From the NCBI RefSeq assembly GCF_000472905.1, contig NZ_AXAR01000007.1, forward strand, positions 62,001 to 126,000: DNA of 64,000 nucleotides. Reading direction: 5' to 3'. The DNA is from Alicyclobacillus pomorum DSM 14955. Its GTDB lineage: Bacteria > Bacillota > Bacilli > Alicyclobacillales > Alicyclobacillaceae. The notes under the pieces were generated by a model. That model was not told where the DNA came from. It searched no databases and saw only the letters and a list, made by a program, of their open reading frames with translations. A program made the translations under genes and the position numbers. This document shows positions 36,076 through 44,615 of this stretch, piece by piece (the first letter of the stretch is position 1; every line of letters starts with the position of its first letter).

Positions 36076-38232
36076 TTGGGTATTGATCGGTTGTGTGAAC
36101 TGGTTTTGACGTACGGCAAGCCGGAAGATGTGGAGCTGATTCGCCGTGCGTACAAGTATGCAGAAGAAGCGCATCGTGGGCAACTGCGCCGTTCTGGAGA
36201 ACCGTACATTACCCACCCGGTTGCGGTGGCCACCATTCTCGCCGAGTTGCAGCTGGATGCCGTCACACTGGCGGCAGCGCTTCTACACGATGTGGTAGAG
36301 GACACGAAAGTCACGGACGAAGAGATTGTGCGCCAATTCGGTGCGGAAGTCGCCGCACTGGTGGACGGCGTGACGAAGTTGAAACGCATCAAGTTTGACT
36401 CTACGGAAGAGCAGCAGGCGGAAAACCTCCGAAAGATGTTCATGGCAATGGCCAAGGACATTCGCGTGTTGCTCATCAAACTTGCGGATAGACTGCACAA
36501 CATGCGCACATTGAAGTTTCAACCGCCGGAGAAGCAGGCGCGAACTGCGCGCGAAACCCTGGAGATTTTTGCGCCATTGGCTCACCGACTGGGGATTTAC
36601 ACGGTGAAGTGGGAACTCGAAGACACTGCGCTTCGTTATCTGAATCCGCAGCAATACTATCGCATCGTCCACCTGATGGCGCAAAAACGCAAAGAACGCG
36701 AGTCATACGTCAATGAGATTATGAAATTACTCAGCGAGAAATTGAGCGCGCTGGACATTTCCGCCGAGGTGTCAGGCCGTGCCAAGCATATCTACAGCAT
36801 TTATCGAAAGATGATGACACAGAATAAAGAATTCAATGAAATTTATGATCTCTTCGCCGTTCGCGTGATTGTCGACAGTGTCAAAGACTGCTATGGGGTA
36901 CTCGGCGTCGTCCACACACTATGGAAGCCGATGCCCGGACGCTTCAAAGACTACATCGCGATGCCGAAGGCAAACATGTATCAGAGCCTGCACACCACTG
37001 TCATTGGCCCGCGGGGCGAGCCGCTGGAAATCCAGATTCGGACCTGGGAAATGCACCAGACTGCGGAGTACGGAATTGCTGCCCACTGGGTGTACAAAGA
37101 AGGTGGACAGAAGGCCGATGGTAAGTTTTCGCAGAAGTTGGCCTGGTTCCGTGAAGTCCTGGAGTGGCAACAGGATTTTCGCGACGCGCAGGAGTTCATG
37201 GAGACGCTGAAGCTGGACCTGTTTTCGGATGAAGTGTTCGTGTTCACACCGAAAGGCGACGTTATGGAGCTGCCCGCAGGTTCCGTTCCGATAGACTTTG
37301 CGTACCGCATTCACACGGATATTGGCAATCGGTGTATCGGCGCGAAGGTGAACGGAAAAATCGTCCCTTTGGACTACCGGCTACGAACCGGCGACATCGT
37401 CGAAGTCCTGACGTCTAAGCACAGCTACGGTCCGAGTCGAGATTGGTTGAAAATTGTCCAGTCGTCACAGGCGAAAAGCAAGATTCGGCAGTGGTTTAAG
37501 CGTGAGAAACGCGAGGAGAATGTGGCGCGCGGTCGCGAGCTGATTGAAAAGGAAATCGTGAAGCAGAAGCTCGAGCCCCATTTGCTCATGACGCCAGCTG
37601 CCATGCAGGACGTCCTTCAGAAATTCAATTTTTCGAAGGAAGAAGATATGTTCGCAGCCGTTGGGTACGGAGGACTCAGCGCGGTACAGGTCGTCACGCG
37701 ACTGTTGGACAAGTTCCGGCGAGATCATGCGGGACAACCGCTCGACAAGGTTTCTCTGGAGTTGCGGGACAGAGGCAAGACGTCGTACAACGGCGTCCGC
37801 GTGCGCGGCGTTGACAACTTGTTGATCCGCTTTGCGCGCTGCTGTAACCCGGTGCCCGGCGACGAGATCATCGGTTTTATCACGCGGGGCCGCGGAGTCT
37901 CCGTCCATCGCACGGATTGCCCGAACGTTGAGGCACTGACCAGAGACGAGAACCGCGTGATTGAGGTCGAGTGGGCTGGCAGCGCCGACTCGTCGTACTT
38001 GGTAGACCTCGACATCCTTGCGTTGGACAGGCACGGATTGATCAATGAAGTCATGAACGCAGTGGCCGAGACCAAGACGGACATCACAGCAGTCAGCGGT
38101 CGCGTAGATGCGAAGAAGATTGCTCACATCTCTCTCACGGTGCGGATTCGCAATTTGGATCACTTGCGGTCCGTCGTAGAGCGCCTGAAACGCATCAAGG
38201 ACGTGCATGCGGTGCGACGCCTGGTGCAATAG
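36076..38232 (+). CDS. relA: Bifunctional (p)ppGpp synthetase/hydrolase RelA/SpoT family
   Basis: A 718-residue Rel protein. Domains: an N-terminal HD hydrolase (HDVVEDTKV at ~74, with intact HD), a synthetase domain (RFKDYIAMPKANMYQSLHTT; EIQIRTWEMH), TGS (~388-450), a zinc/RIS region with the conserved RCCNPVPGD, and a C-terminal ACT domain. It makes and degrades the stringent-response alarmone at the ribosome. TTG start, SD GGGGAGGTG. Confidence 0.97.
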   Translation: MGIDRLCELVLTYGKPEDVELIRRAYKYAEEAHRGQLRRSGEPYITHPVAVATILAELQLDAVTLAAALLHDVVEDTKVTDEEIVRQFGAEVAALVDGVTKLKRIKFDSTEEQQAENLRKMFMAMAKDIRVLLIKLADRLHNMRTLKFQPPEKQARTARETLEIFAPLAHRLGIYTVKWELEDTALRYLNPQQYYRIVHLMAQKRKERESYVNEIMKLLSEKLSALDISAEVSGRAKHIYSIYRKMMTQNKEFNEIYDLFAVRVIVDSVKDCYGVLGVVHTLWKPMPGRFKDYIAMPKANMYQSLHTTVIGPRGEPLEIQIRTWEMHQTAEYGIAAHWVYKEGGQKADGKFSQKLAWFREVLEWQQDFRDAQEFMETLKLDLFSDEVFVFTPKGDVMELPAGSVPIDFAYRIHTDIGNRCIGAKVNGKIVPLDYRLRTGDIVEVLTSKHSYGPSRDWLKIVQSSQAKSKIRQWFKREKREENVARGRELIEKEIVKQKLEPHLLMTPAAMQDVLQKFNFSKEEDMFAAVGYGGLSAVQVVTRLLDKFRRDHAGQPLDKVSLELRDRGKTSYNGVRVRGVDNLLIRFARCCNPVPGDEIIGFITRGRGVSVHRTDCPNVEALTRDENRVIEVEWAGSADSSYLVDLDILALDRHGLINEVMNAVAETKTDITAVSGRVDAKKIAHISLTVRIRNLDHLRSVVERLKRIKDVHAVRRLVQ

Positions 38233-38301
38233 TCGAAGTTCCATCTCGTCGTTCCAGGTGTGAGCGGTCGTCTGGACACAAGTGGGAGTGGGGAGGATTT
38301 C

Positions 38302-38751
38302 ATGAGAGTTGTCTTGCAGCGATGCCGCAGTGCCTCCGTGGCGGTGGCCGGCGAGGTGGTCGGGGCCATTGACAAGGGCTATGTTCTGTTGGTCGGTGTG
38401 CGGCAGGGAGATACAGAAAAAGATGCGCAGTACCTGGCTGAAAAAATTGCGCATGTACGCGTGTTTGAGGACGAAGACGGAAAGATGAACAAGGACATCC
38501 TGACCGTGGGCGGCGAAGTGCTCTCGATTTCGCAGTTCACGCTGTACGGCGACGTCCGTAAAGGTCGCCGCCCGAATTACATGGAGGCGGCACGTCCTGA
38601 ACAAGCGTCCGTCTTGTATGAAGTGTTCAACGACGAATTACGGAAGTACGGGCTCCGCGTAGCGACGGGCCGATTTGGTGCCATGATGGACGTTTCTCTC
38701 GTCAACGATGGACCTGTGACAATCCTTCTGGACAGCCAAAAGACGTTCTAA
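38302..38751 (+). CDS. dtd: D-aminoacyl-tRNA deacylase
   Basis: A 149-residue DTD enzyme that frees D-amino acids (and glycine) from mischarged tRNAs. The two active-site motifs, SQFTLYGD and the GPVT equivalent (NDGPVTIL), are present. ATG 38302 lies 5 nt after GGGGAGG. Position after relA matches B. subtilis. Confidence 0.97.
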   Translation: MRVVLQRCRSASVAVAGEVVGAIDKGYVLLVGVRQGDTEKDAQYLAEKIAHVRVFEDEDGKMNKDILTVGGEVLSISQFTLYGDVRKGRRPNYMEAARPEQASVLYEVFNDELRKYGLRVATGRFGAMMDVSLVNDGPVTILLDSQKTF

Positions 38752-38841
38752 TCTGAGTGTCGTTCCATTCCGGGTGTGACTCCCGTAACCTTGTTTACAA
38801 CCTTGCATAACCCGGAACAATACCCGCGAGGAGGGGTTCAC

Positions 38842-39471
38842 ATGCACATTCAATCGTTTGTCATCAGCCCCATCGGTTCGAACTGTTACGTGCTTGCCGA
38901 GTCTCCAGAGCCTGGGGCGCGCGCGGTACTCATTGATCCAGGGGATAGAGCGCTGACACCCGTGTTTGAGTACATTGCGGATCGGCAATTTCAGGTGGAG
39001 GCCATTTGGTGCACGCATGGCCACTTTGACCACATGCTAGGGGTGGATGTCGCGAGAGAGCAGTACAAAGTTCCCGTATATCTCCATCGAGCGGACATTC
39101 CCGTCTGGGACACTGCGCCCGTAGTGACGGCGCAGTGGCTGCGGCAAACTGTGCCACCCGTCGCGCACCCGGATATCTACTGGGAAGAGGGGACCGTGGT
39201 CACACTCGGCGACACTCGCTGGAACATCATACATACACCAGGTCATTCGCCTGGAAGTGTTTGCATTGTCGGAGACCAGGTCGCGTTTACCGGCGATACA
39301 CTGTTTGCCGGGTCCATTGGTAGAACAGACTTTCCGCTGTCCAGTCCCGAAGACATGCAGGCTTCTCTGCAGCGGCTCCGAACGCTGCCCGAGGATCTCC
39401 GCATCTATCCCGGACATGGCGGCCCGAGTTCCATCGGAACCGAATGCAGGACCAATCCATTCTTCATCTGA
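38842..39471 (+). CDS. MBL-fold metallo-hydrolase (glyoxalase II-like)
   Basis: A 209-residue metallo-beta-lactamase fold. Metal ligands are visible in CTHGHFDHMLG, HTPGHSPGSV, FTGDTLFAGSIGRTDF and YPGHGGPSSIG. This is the short YqgX-type subgroup, often annotated as hydroxyacylglutathione hydrolase; in a bacillithiol-using organism the thioester substrate would differ. ATG 38842 behind GAGGAGGGG. Ends in a strong terminator. Confidence 0.9.
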   Translation: MHIQSFVISPIGSNCYVLAESPEPGARAVLIDPGDRALTPVFEYIADRQFQVEAIWCTHGHFDHMLGVDVAREQYKVPVYLHRADIPVWDTAPVVTAQWLRQTVPPVAHPDIYWEEGTVVTLGDTRWNIIHTPGHSPGSVCIVGDQVAFTGDTLFAGSIGRTDFPLSSPEDMQASLQRLRTLPEDLRIYPGHGGPSSIGTECRTNPFFI

Positions 39472-39523
39472 GCGTCGTTTTTCGCCATTCTGCAAATCGC
39501 TGAACATCATCGAGCGAAAGAAA

Positions 39524-39557
39524 AACGTTGTCTGGTATTTCCGGATAACGTTTTTTT
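39524..39557 (+). terminator. Intrinsic terminator after the MBL gene
   Basis: 12-bp stem AACGTTGTCTGG / CCGGATAACGTT (two G-T pairs), loop TATTT, then a run of seven T. Confidence 0.88.
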
Positions 39558-39911
39558 CGTTGTTCGGCGACGTCCGCGTTGTACCCCGAGGGTCTATTTG
39601 AACGTAGGTTTGCATACTTTCCAGTAATCTGGACAAGAGTGTAGTAAGGGGGGACAGGCATGCGAGTCAAAGTCGGAGAATGGCGCCGACTCTCTTTACT
39701 GGAGCGCTGGCTGATCCTAAATGGCGTGTACGCGTTGCAGACCGGGCGTGGGAAGCTGTAATCGATATGCGAGCTGCACTGGAAATTTGCGGGGAGCGCC
39801 GCTGCTCGTTGGCGGTGGATGAATTCGGACAGTCCATGATAGGCAGGTGCCCTCCAGGCTGCTACTGTCTTCGCATACCCTAACAGTGCAACTTGTGATA
39901 CGTGGGGGTGG
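39558..39911. other. Gene-poor stretch
   Basis: I see no gene that I can support. A 33-codon ORF (39660-39761, MRVKVGEWRRLSLLERWLIL) has a G-rich stretch (GGGGGACAGG) before its ATG and could be real, but it has no recognisable family. A 67-codon ORF overlaps it in another frame without an SD. Confidence 0.4.
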
Positions 39912-40019
39912 ATGGGGGTGGCAGGGTTGTCGCCTTGGATTGTCGGATTTCTCGCGATGTTCGCCCTGTTCTTCGTTGTGATAACTGTGGTGCAGGCTCG
40001 TCCAGCAACAGAGTTGTGA
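39912..40019 (+). CDS. Possible 33-35 residue single-pass membrane peptide
   Basis: ATG 39912 or GTG 39918 (6 nt after GGGGGTGG, the better start) opens a frame whose central ~20 residues (SPWIVGFLAMFALFFVVITV) form one membrane helix, followed by a short polar tail (QARPATEL). Such small membrane proteins are common in spore formers. No family recognised. Short length makes chance possible. Confidence 0.4.
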   Translation: MGVAGLSPWIVGFLAMFALFFVVITVVQARPATEL

Positions 40020-40175
40020 ACTGACAAGCGGTTCGTGCGGACTTCGCGTCAGTCCTCGCGACGGATTTCACCACGAGCGATGTACCAACATTTCAATCGA
40101 CTGATTCAGTGCGTGTCCCTGTTATGCTCGTGCCTTTACATACCTCAGGTGACCTGTGGATAGACTAGGAACACC

Positions 40176-40358
40176 ATGAGCGACGCGAGGTGGTTCCCGT
40201 TGGAAGTGCGATATGAGGCGCGGTGTCGGTACTGTGGAGATTCTTGGGAGATTGACTTGGGGTCAGATTACGTATCTGACGAAGAATTTCTGGAGGTGAC
40301 GCGCAACAAACCCATGTATGTCGTATGCGAGAACTGCGAGCGGTCGTATTTGGGGTGA
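40176..40358 (+). CDS. Small zinc-ribbon-like protein
   Basis: A 60-residue acidic protein with two Cys pairs, CRYCGD (~17-22) and CENCERSYLG near the C-terminus, 30-odd residues apart. This is a zinc-ribbon layout; the segment between is acidic (SDYVSDEEFLEV). ATG with a modest SD (AGGAAC). Function unknown. It precedes the large palindrome. Confidence 0.6.
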   Translation: MSDARWFPLEVRYEARCRYCGDSWEIDLGSDYVSDEEFLEVTRNKPMYVVCENCERSYLG

Positions 40359-40899
40359 TTCCAGAGCGCTGTCATCGGTGGCGATGTGCAAGACGCCATC
40401 GATTTTGGCGCACGCGAGTGTATCCCAGTGTAAGCCATGCCCCCAACGGTGCGTTTGGACCGTTGGGGGCATGGCTTATTTCGGATGGAACACGTTGTCG
40501 GGCAGCGACTGTTGCACGGAGAGTGTGCCCGCGGCAATCGCGTCCGAGGTGAACGGCCAACTGATGTACTTCCAGAAGGGAACCCGGACGAGGAAAGCCC
40601 GAAACTTCCGCCGTTTGGAGATAGGTTTGCGATGCTGCATGGCGAGTACGTGGCTCGGGTGTCGATGGTTCCAGGAGAGAATTCGATATTCGGGCTGTCT
40701 TGCTGGATGAAGGATGATGAACATCTTCATGTAGACCCCTCCCATCGCTACGGTATTTTACTTTTCTATGTGGAATAAAATGCCAGTCCTAGATACGAGT
40801 CACACGAATTGTCGGATGGAGTCTGATTCGAGCTTGAACGTGGATAGATAGCACGAAATGGGGGAATTTAGGGGTATCAGGCAAAAGGAGGCTTCACAA
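40359..40899. other. Unassigned stretch with a palindrome and a doubtful ORF
   Basis: Apart from the palindrome at 40431-40478, the only candidate is a plus-strand frame from ATG 40485 to 40778 (97 codons; MEHVVGQRLLHGE to YGILLFYVE). Its C-terminal half (FAMLHGEYVARVSMVPGE) looks protein-like, but no SD precedes the ATG and no family is recognised. It could be a decayed gene. Confidence 0.35.
40431..40478. repeat. Perfect 20-bp-arm palindrome
   Basis: Arms TAAGCCATGCCCCCAACGGT and its exact complement around an 8-nt loop GCGTTTGG. Very stable. The right arm is followed by TTTC only, so it is a poor terminator. No similar sequence elsewhere in the window. Confidence 0.9.
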
Positions 40900-41385
40900 G
40901 TGGGATTTCGAACGTGGATGGCCTTGATGGTCCTAGGTTTCACGATTTCGGTCAGCGGCTGTGGGAACACAGGAGCCACAAATCATGCCGCCGGCTTTGC
41001 GGCAAACACCAACGACGCTGGCCTCATCCAAACAACAAGGATAGATCCAAAGACGAAGACGTTGTACCTCAAGATTGTGCGGAACCACAGTGTGAAAGTC
41101 GGCGGACCCCATGAGTCTCCAACGATTGAATATAAGGCGCAGGAGATTACCATTCCGACGGGGTGGACGGTGCGTGTGTCGGCTCGGGACAAAAACGGGC
41201 CTGTGGGTACTTCTATCGTTCGGTACCCGGTTTCTTCAAGCCTAGAACGCTATGGCACGTCCTTTACCGCCGTGAAACCAGGGCGCTATGTCGTGCTGCC
41301 AGATGCTTCTGGATCACATGGGTCTGTGTTGGATTACATCACGGTTTCGAACGCTGCAAAGGTTCCTTCCGTTTCTTCGAAGTGA
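40900..41385 (+). CDS. Putative lipoprotein of unknown function
   Basis: 161 residues from GTG 40900 (SD AAAGGAGG). The N-terminus WMALMVLGFTISVSGCGN is a lipoprotein signal with the modified Cys in VSGC. The mature part looks all-beta (EITIPTGWTVRVSARDKNG, GRYVVLPDASGSHGS), suggesting a cupredoxin- or Ig-like fold, but I see no Cys/His/Met copper set. It faces the fibre gene (convergent, 92 nt apart) and might belong to the same surface system; that is only a guess. Confidence 0.65.
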   Translation: MGFRTWMALMVLGFTISVSGCGNTGATNHAAGFAANTNDAGLIQTTRIDPKTKTLYLKIVRNHSVKVGGPHESPTIEYKAQEITIPTGWTVRVSARDKNGPVGTSIVRYPVSSSLERYGTSFTAVKPGRYVVLPDASGSHGSVLDYITVSNAAKVPSVSSK

Positions 41386-41477
41386 TATCAACCTCTGCAG
41401 GACGTAAGACCTGCGGCTGGCACGGCACTGCGCCCTACATACACCACGAGGGAGTGGTTGCAGCTTCAGACCGACAT

Positions 41478-44381
41478 CTATCGAAACAGGACGAGAATCT
41501 GATTTGGTCCGGTTCGTTCCATGACCCTATAACCTGAACTCGCTGCCGTTGCAATTCCGTCTTCGTTGGGCATGCAATACTCGTCGACACGACACGTCCC
41601 ATCGTCTCGAACCCGAAGTTTTCCGAGAAGCCCGACGGCAACCCATTCTGGACGCTTTGACCGGGGCAGGTAATTTGTCGTGAAGTCCCAATCCGGATGC
41701 AAGATGGGTTGCGTTTCTGTGCGCTCCGGAACGATAACCTGCCCCTCCGAATCGGTAACCGCGGGTACCACGATTTCTTGATACTGCACCCTGCCCCACT
41801 CGTCCGTCAAGAACTTGTTTTTCCATCTCAACTCACCGCCGTCAGCCAAAAATGAAGAATCTGCACTGGTAATTCCGAGGATGAACTCGTCGTGACTGTT
41901 GGCTTTGCGAATTTTCGAACCTTGCAAAGTGACAAAGTAGCCGACATCGATGGGTTGCCCGGCCACAGTTTCAAACATCTCCCCATAATCCAAGCCACGT
42001 CCAAGCCACCCCTGGTCGACGTACCCTTTCCCATCGCTCGAGATTTTTGCTGCCAGACCCTTGACGTTCGAGCTGAGTCCATTTGCCAAGAACCAGGAGT
42101 ACGCCGCATCTGCATCTCCGTAGCGACCCATCACGTGTGAACCCTCGTACGCTGACGAAGTCTCGACACCCTCAACCGTGGAGGCCATTCCGAGTGCAAC
42201 GGTGCGAATGCCTTCCGCATGGGAGGCACATCCGTGTGCAGCTGTACTGACTCCTTCCGTATGCGAATACGGTCCATAGGACTTTGTCTGAAGCCCTTCT
42301 GCATGAGAAGCAGGTCCGTGTGCTTCTGTTTGCTTTCCTTGTGTGTGAGAAGCTTCTCCGCTCGCGACCGTACTGTCACCGACCGCAAAGGAATTCAAAC
42401 CGTCGGCAACGGTCTCCACTCCCGCTTGAAGACCACCTCGGAATACAGTGGTCCCGGTGACTGTCAGATTGCCGTTGACATGAAAGTCGCCGTGCAAGGC
42501 ATTGGACGTGTCTGAGCGCAAGATTTGACTGGCAGAAAGATGGCCTAACTTGCCCGCGTTGGTTGCAAAGTCGGAAGTACTTGCATGTAAGGCGGTATCG
42601 GCTACCTTGGTATGTTCCGCGTTCACTGCCGTCTCGGCTCGATTCGCATGGACTGCTGAACCTGCTTTGATGGCTGTGTCGGCATGGACCGCCGTATCTG
42701 CATGGACAGTATGCTTCGCTTTTTCAGCCGTTTCCGCACGTACAGCCGTCATGGCTGTATCTGCCGTCGTGGCGGAGTCAGCTTGGACGGCGTGGTCTGC
42801 GTGACCTGCATGGTCCGCGTTGTCCGCTGTATTGGCATGATTGGCACCATCTGCTGTCGTTGCGTGATCTGCCGTCTTGGCTTTGTCTGCGGACATCGAC
42901 GCGTCCGCGTGCAGCGCGTGGTCCGCCCTTGCCGCATGCGCTGCGTTCGTTGCCGTCTCTGCCTCGATGGCAGAATCGGCACGCAATGCATGGGCTGCCG
43001 TCCCTGCTTTGTCCGCTTGCGTTGCGGTGTCTGCGTGAACCGCACGGTCCGCCACGCCTGCACGCTCTGCGTCGGTCGCTGTGTCGGTTGTTTTCGCATG
43101 GTCTGCCTGCGCAGCGTGGTGGGCCGTTATCGCTTGGTCGGCCTGCTTTGCGTGAGACGCTTGCTCTGCGGTATCGGCTTGTAATGCATGGTCGGCATGT
43201 TTGGCACCCTCCGCATGTGCAGCAGTGTTCGCGCGGAGGGAGTGGTCTGACTTTGTCGCGTGATCGGCCTGGTAGGCTGTGTCCGCCACTGTCGCGATAT
43301 CTGCATGGTCGGCATGGCTCGCTTTGTCCGCTTCCGTCGCGATATCTGCGCGCTTGGCGTGACTGGCCTTGTCCGCCGCTGTCGCGGCATCTGCGTGTTC
43401 GGCATGATCAGCGCTTGCTGCGTGATCTGCATGTGCAGCCGTGTCTGCGTGACCCGCAATCGTCGCCGCTCCTGCTTTCACCGCGGTATCCGCGCGCAAC
43501 GCATTGTCTGCTTCTTTCGCGTGGTCAGCCCTTTTTGCCGCGTCGGCATTTCGGGCGCTGTCTGTGTGCTTCGCATGAGCGGCATCGGTTGCCGTCTCCG
43601 CAGTCTTGGCCGCATCCGCCTCCAAAGCGTGGTTAGCGGTCTTCGCGTGGTCTGCCTGCGTCGCCGCATCTGCACGTTCCGCCGTCTTCGCTGTCACCGC
43701 TTTAGCGGCGACATCCGCACGTAACGCGTTGTCTGCATTGGTCGCACTGTCGGACGTGGTTGCTGAATCGGCGTGGAGGGCAGTGTCCGCAGTCGCTGCA
43801 TGATTGGCTGTGGTTGCACTCTGGGCGGTGTCAGCACCCACTGCCCGCACGGCGAGGTCCGCCACCTTGGCGCGGTCCGCGCTCGCAGCGGATTCTGCAC
43901 GATCCGCATTCGTCGCACAGTCTGCCTTGGATGCTTCCTCCGCGTGAAGGGCATTCAGCGCACGTTCTGCATTTGTGGCCGACTCTGCACGCTCTGTATT
44001 CATTGCACGCTCTGCGGTCGCCGCTGAATCCGCACTTCTGGCACGGTCTGCCGTGGTAGCGTGTGATGCCGTCGCGGCGGTGTCCGCAGTCCGAGCCGTC
44101 TCGGCTCGCTCAGCGCGCTCTGCGTTTTTTGCGTGTTCAGCTGTATCCGCATGGGTCGCGTTTTCAGCAATGCGCACCCATTCTTCGCCGGTATCACGAT
44201 ATACGTTTCCCGACCGGTTATCTACAAACAGCCTGCCAGCCACCCCAGCTGGGGGCCTGTCTCGTGAACGTGACTCCTGAATCGAAGCGGACGTTCTGTT
44301 GTTGAACACGAAGATGCAAGAGTGATTGTTTTTGTTGCTCTTCGGTTTTTTCCCTTTTTCCTTTTTATCTGACTTCTTCAT
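41478..44381 (-). CDS. Giant Ala-X-X triplet fibre protein with YadA-like head repeats and Peptidase_G2 domain
   Basis: 967 residues. Order: a Lys-rich disordered tail (1-25), a small beta module (AGRLFVDNRSGNVYRDTG, ~45-74), 179 Ala-X-X triplets (75-611), a linker with HVNGNLTVTGTTVFRGG, seven 14-residue head-type repeats (~664-760; SHAEGLQTKSYGPY, SHAEGIRTVALGMA), and a C-terminal domain (~765-967; GYFVTLQGSKIRKANSHDEF, VGLLGKLRVRDDGTC) that fits the Peptidase_G2 chaperone that cleaves itself off tail spikes. No signal peptide or anchor is seen, and no phage genes adjoin. ATG 44381 follows GGGGAGAG. Likely a trimeric surface or spore fibre; a phage-derived orphan is possible. Confidence 0.8.
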   Translation of the reverse strand: MKKSDKKEKGKKPKSNKNNHSCIFVFNNRTSASIQESRSRDRPPAGVAGRLFVDNRSGNVYRDTGEEWVRIAENATHADTAEHAKNAERAERAETARTADTAATASHATTADRARSADSAATAERAMNTERAESATNAERALNALHAEEASKADCATNADRAESAASADRAKVADLAVRAVGADTAQSATTANHAATADTALHADSATTSDSATNADNALRADVAAKAVTAKTAERADAATQADHAKTANHALEADAAKTAETATDAAHAKHTDSARNADAAKRADHAKEADNALRADTAVKAGAATIAGHADTAAHADHAASADHAEHADAATAADKASHAKRADIATEADKASHADHADIATVADTAYQADHATKSDHSLRANTAAHAEGAKHADHALQADTAEQASHAKQADQAITAHHAAQADHAKTTDTATDAERAGVADRAVHADTATQADKAGTAAHALRADSAIEAETATNAAHAARADHALHADASMSADKAKTADHATTADGANHANTADNADHAGHADHAVQADSATTADTAMTAVRAETAEKAKHTVHADTAVHADTAIKAGSAVHANRAETAVNAEHTKVADTALHASTSDFATNAGKLGHLSASQILRSDTSNALHGDFHVNGNLTVTGTTVFRGGLQAGVETVADGLNSFAVGDSTVASGEASHTQGKQTEAHGPASHAEGLQTKSYGPYSHTEGVSTAAHGCASHAEGIRTVALGMASTVEGVETSSAYEGSHVMGRYGDADAAYSWFLANGLSSNVKGLAAKISSDGKGYVDQGWLGRGLDYGEMFETVAGQPIDVGYFVTLQGSKIRKANSHDEFILGITSADSSFLADGGELRWKNKFLTDEWGRVQYQEIVVPAVTDSEGQVIVPERTETQPILHPDWDFTTNYLPRSKRPEWVAVGLLGKLRVRDDGTCRVDEYCMPNEDGIATAASSGYRVMERTGPNQILVLFR
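42549..44159 (-). repeat. 9-nt-period coding repeat (179 Ala-X-X triplets)
   Basis: Every third codon is Ala from residue 75 to 611 without a register slip. The exceptions are about ten positions where Ser or Thr replaces Ala. A weaker 6-residue period (A-D-X-A-X-X) is superimposed. Codons vary, so the repeat is held at protein level rather than as identical DNA. Confidence 0.92.
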
Positions 44382-44532
44382 TGTTCTCACTCTCCCCAAG
44401 CAGCTTCGGCATCATATGCCTGGGCTTCGCACCAGGGGCACGGCAAAAGCCTGCACATTGGGCACTAGCGACATGAGCGATGTGCTAAATGCTACGACAG
44501 TAGGGCAGCACGACTTTGACATCATTGCAACG

Positions 44533-44562
44533 AAAAAATCCGGGCCTTCGAGGACCCGGATT
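44533..44562 (-). terminator. Terminator of azoR
   Basis: Read on the minus strand: AATCCGGGTCC / GGCCCGGATT stem followed by a T-run. It lies 54 nt beyond the azoR stop. Confidence 0.85.
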
Positions 44563-44615
44563 GTGATCAGATCTCCTGGGTGTACTTCGCCAGAGGTGAG
44601 GAAGCGTCGCCCCGT

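Noticed and set aside
38776-38841. Upstream extension and TTCCGGGT / ACCCGGAA repeat before the MBL gene
   Set aside because: ATG 38842 has a clear SD; the repeat arms are short with a 39-nt loop and may be chance.
39464-39661. Minus-strand ORF convergent with the MBL gene, ending in a protein-like stretch (RYPEIPDNVFLSLDDVQRF)
   Set aside because: No SD before its ATG and it runs through the strong plus-strand terminator at 39524-39557. Not excluded, but unsupported.
40318-40778. A frameshifted gene joining two frames after the palindrome
   Set aside because: Both frames read plausibly only in short pieces and no family was recognised to prove the join.
42860-43636. Long plus-strand ORFs opposite the fibre gene, including one of 258 codons
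   Set aside because: They mirror the 9-nt repeat of the Ala-X-X region; composition is Arg/Leu/His/Pro-rich and no SD or family is visible.
42549-44159. Dense short repeats resembling a CRISPR or tandem DNA array
   Set aside because: The repeat is codon-level (Ala every third codon) with varied DNA and no spacers.
41478-44381. Fibre gene as part of a prophage
   Set aside because: Neighbours are a lipoprotein, azoR, a Spo0E-type gene and small ORFs; no capsid, tail, integrase or lysis gene was found.
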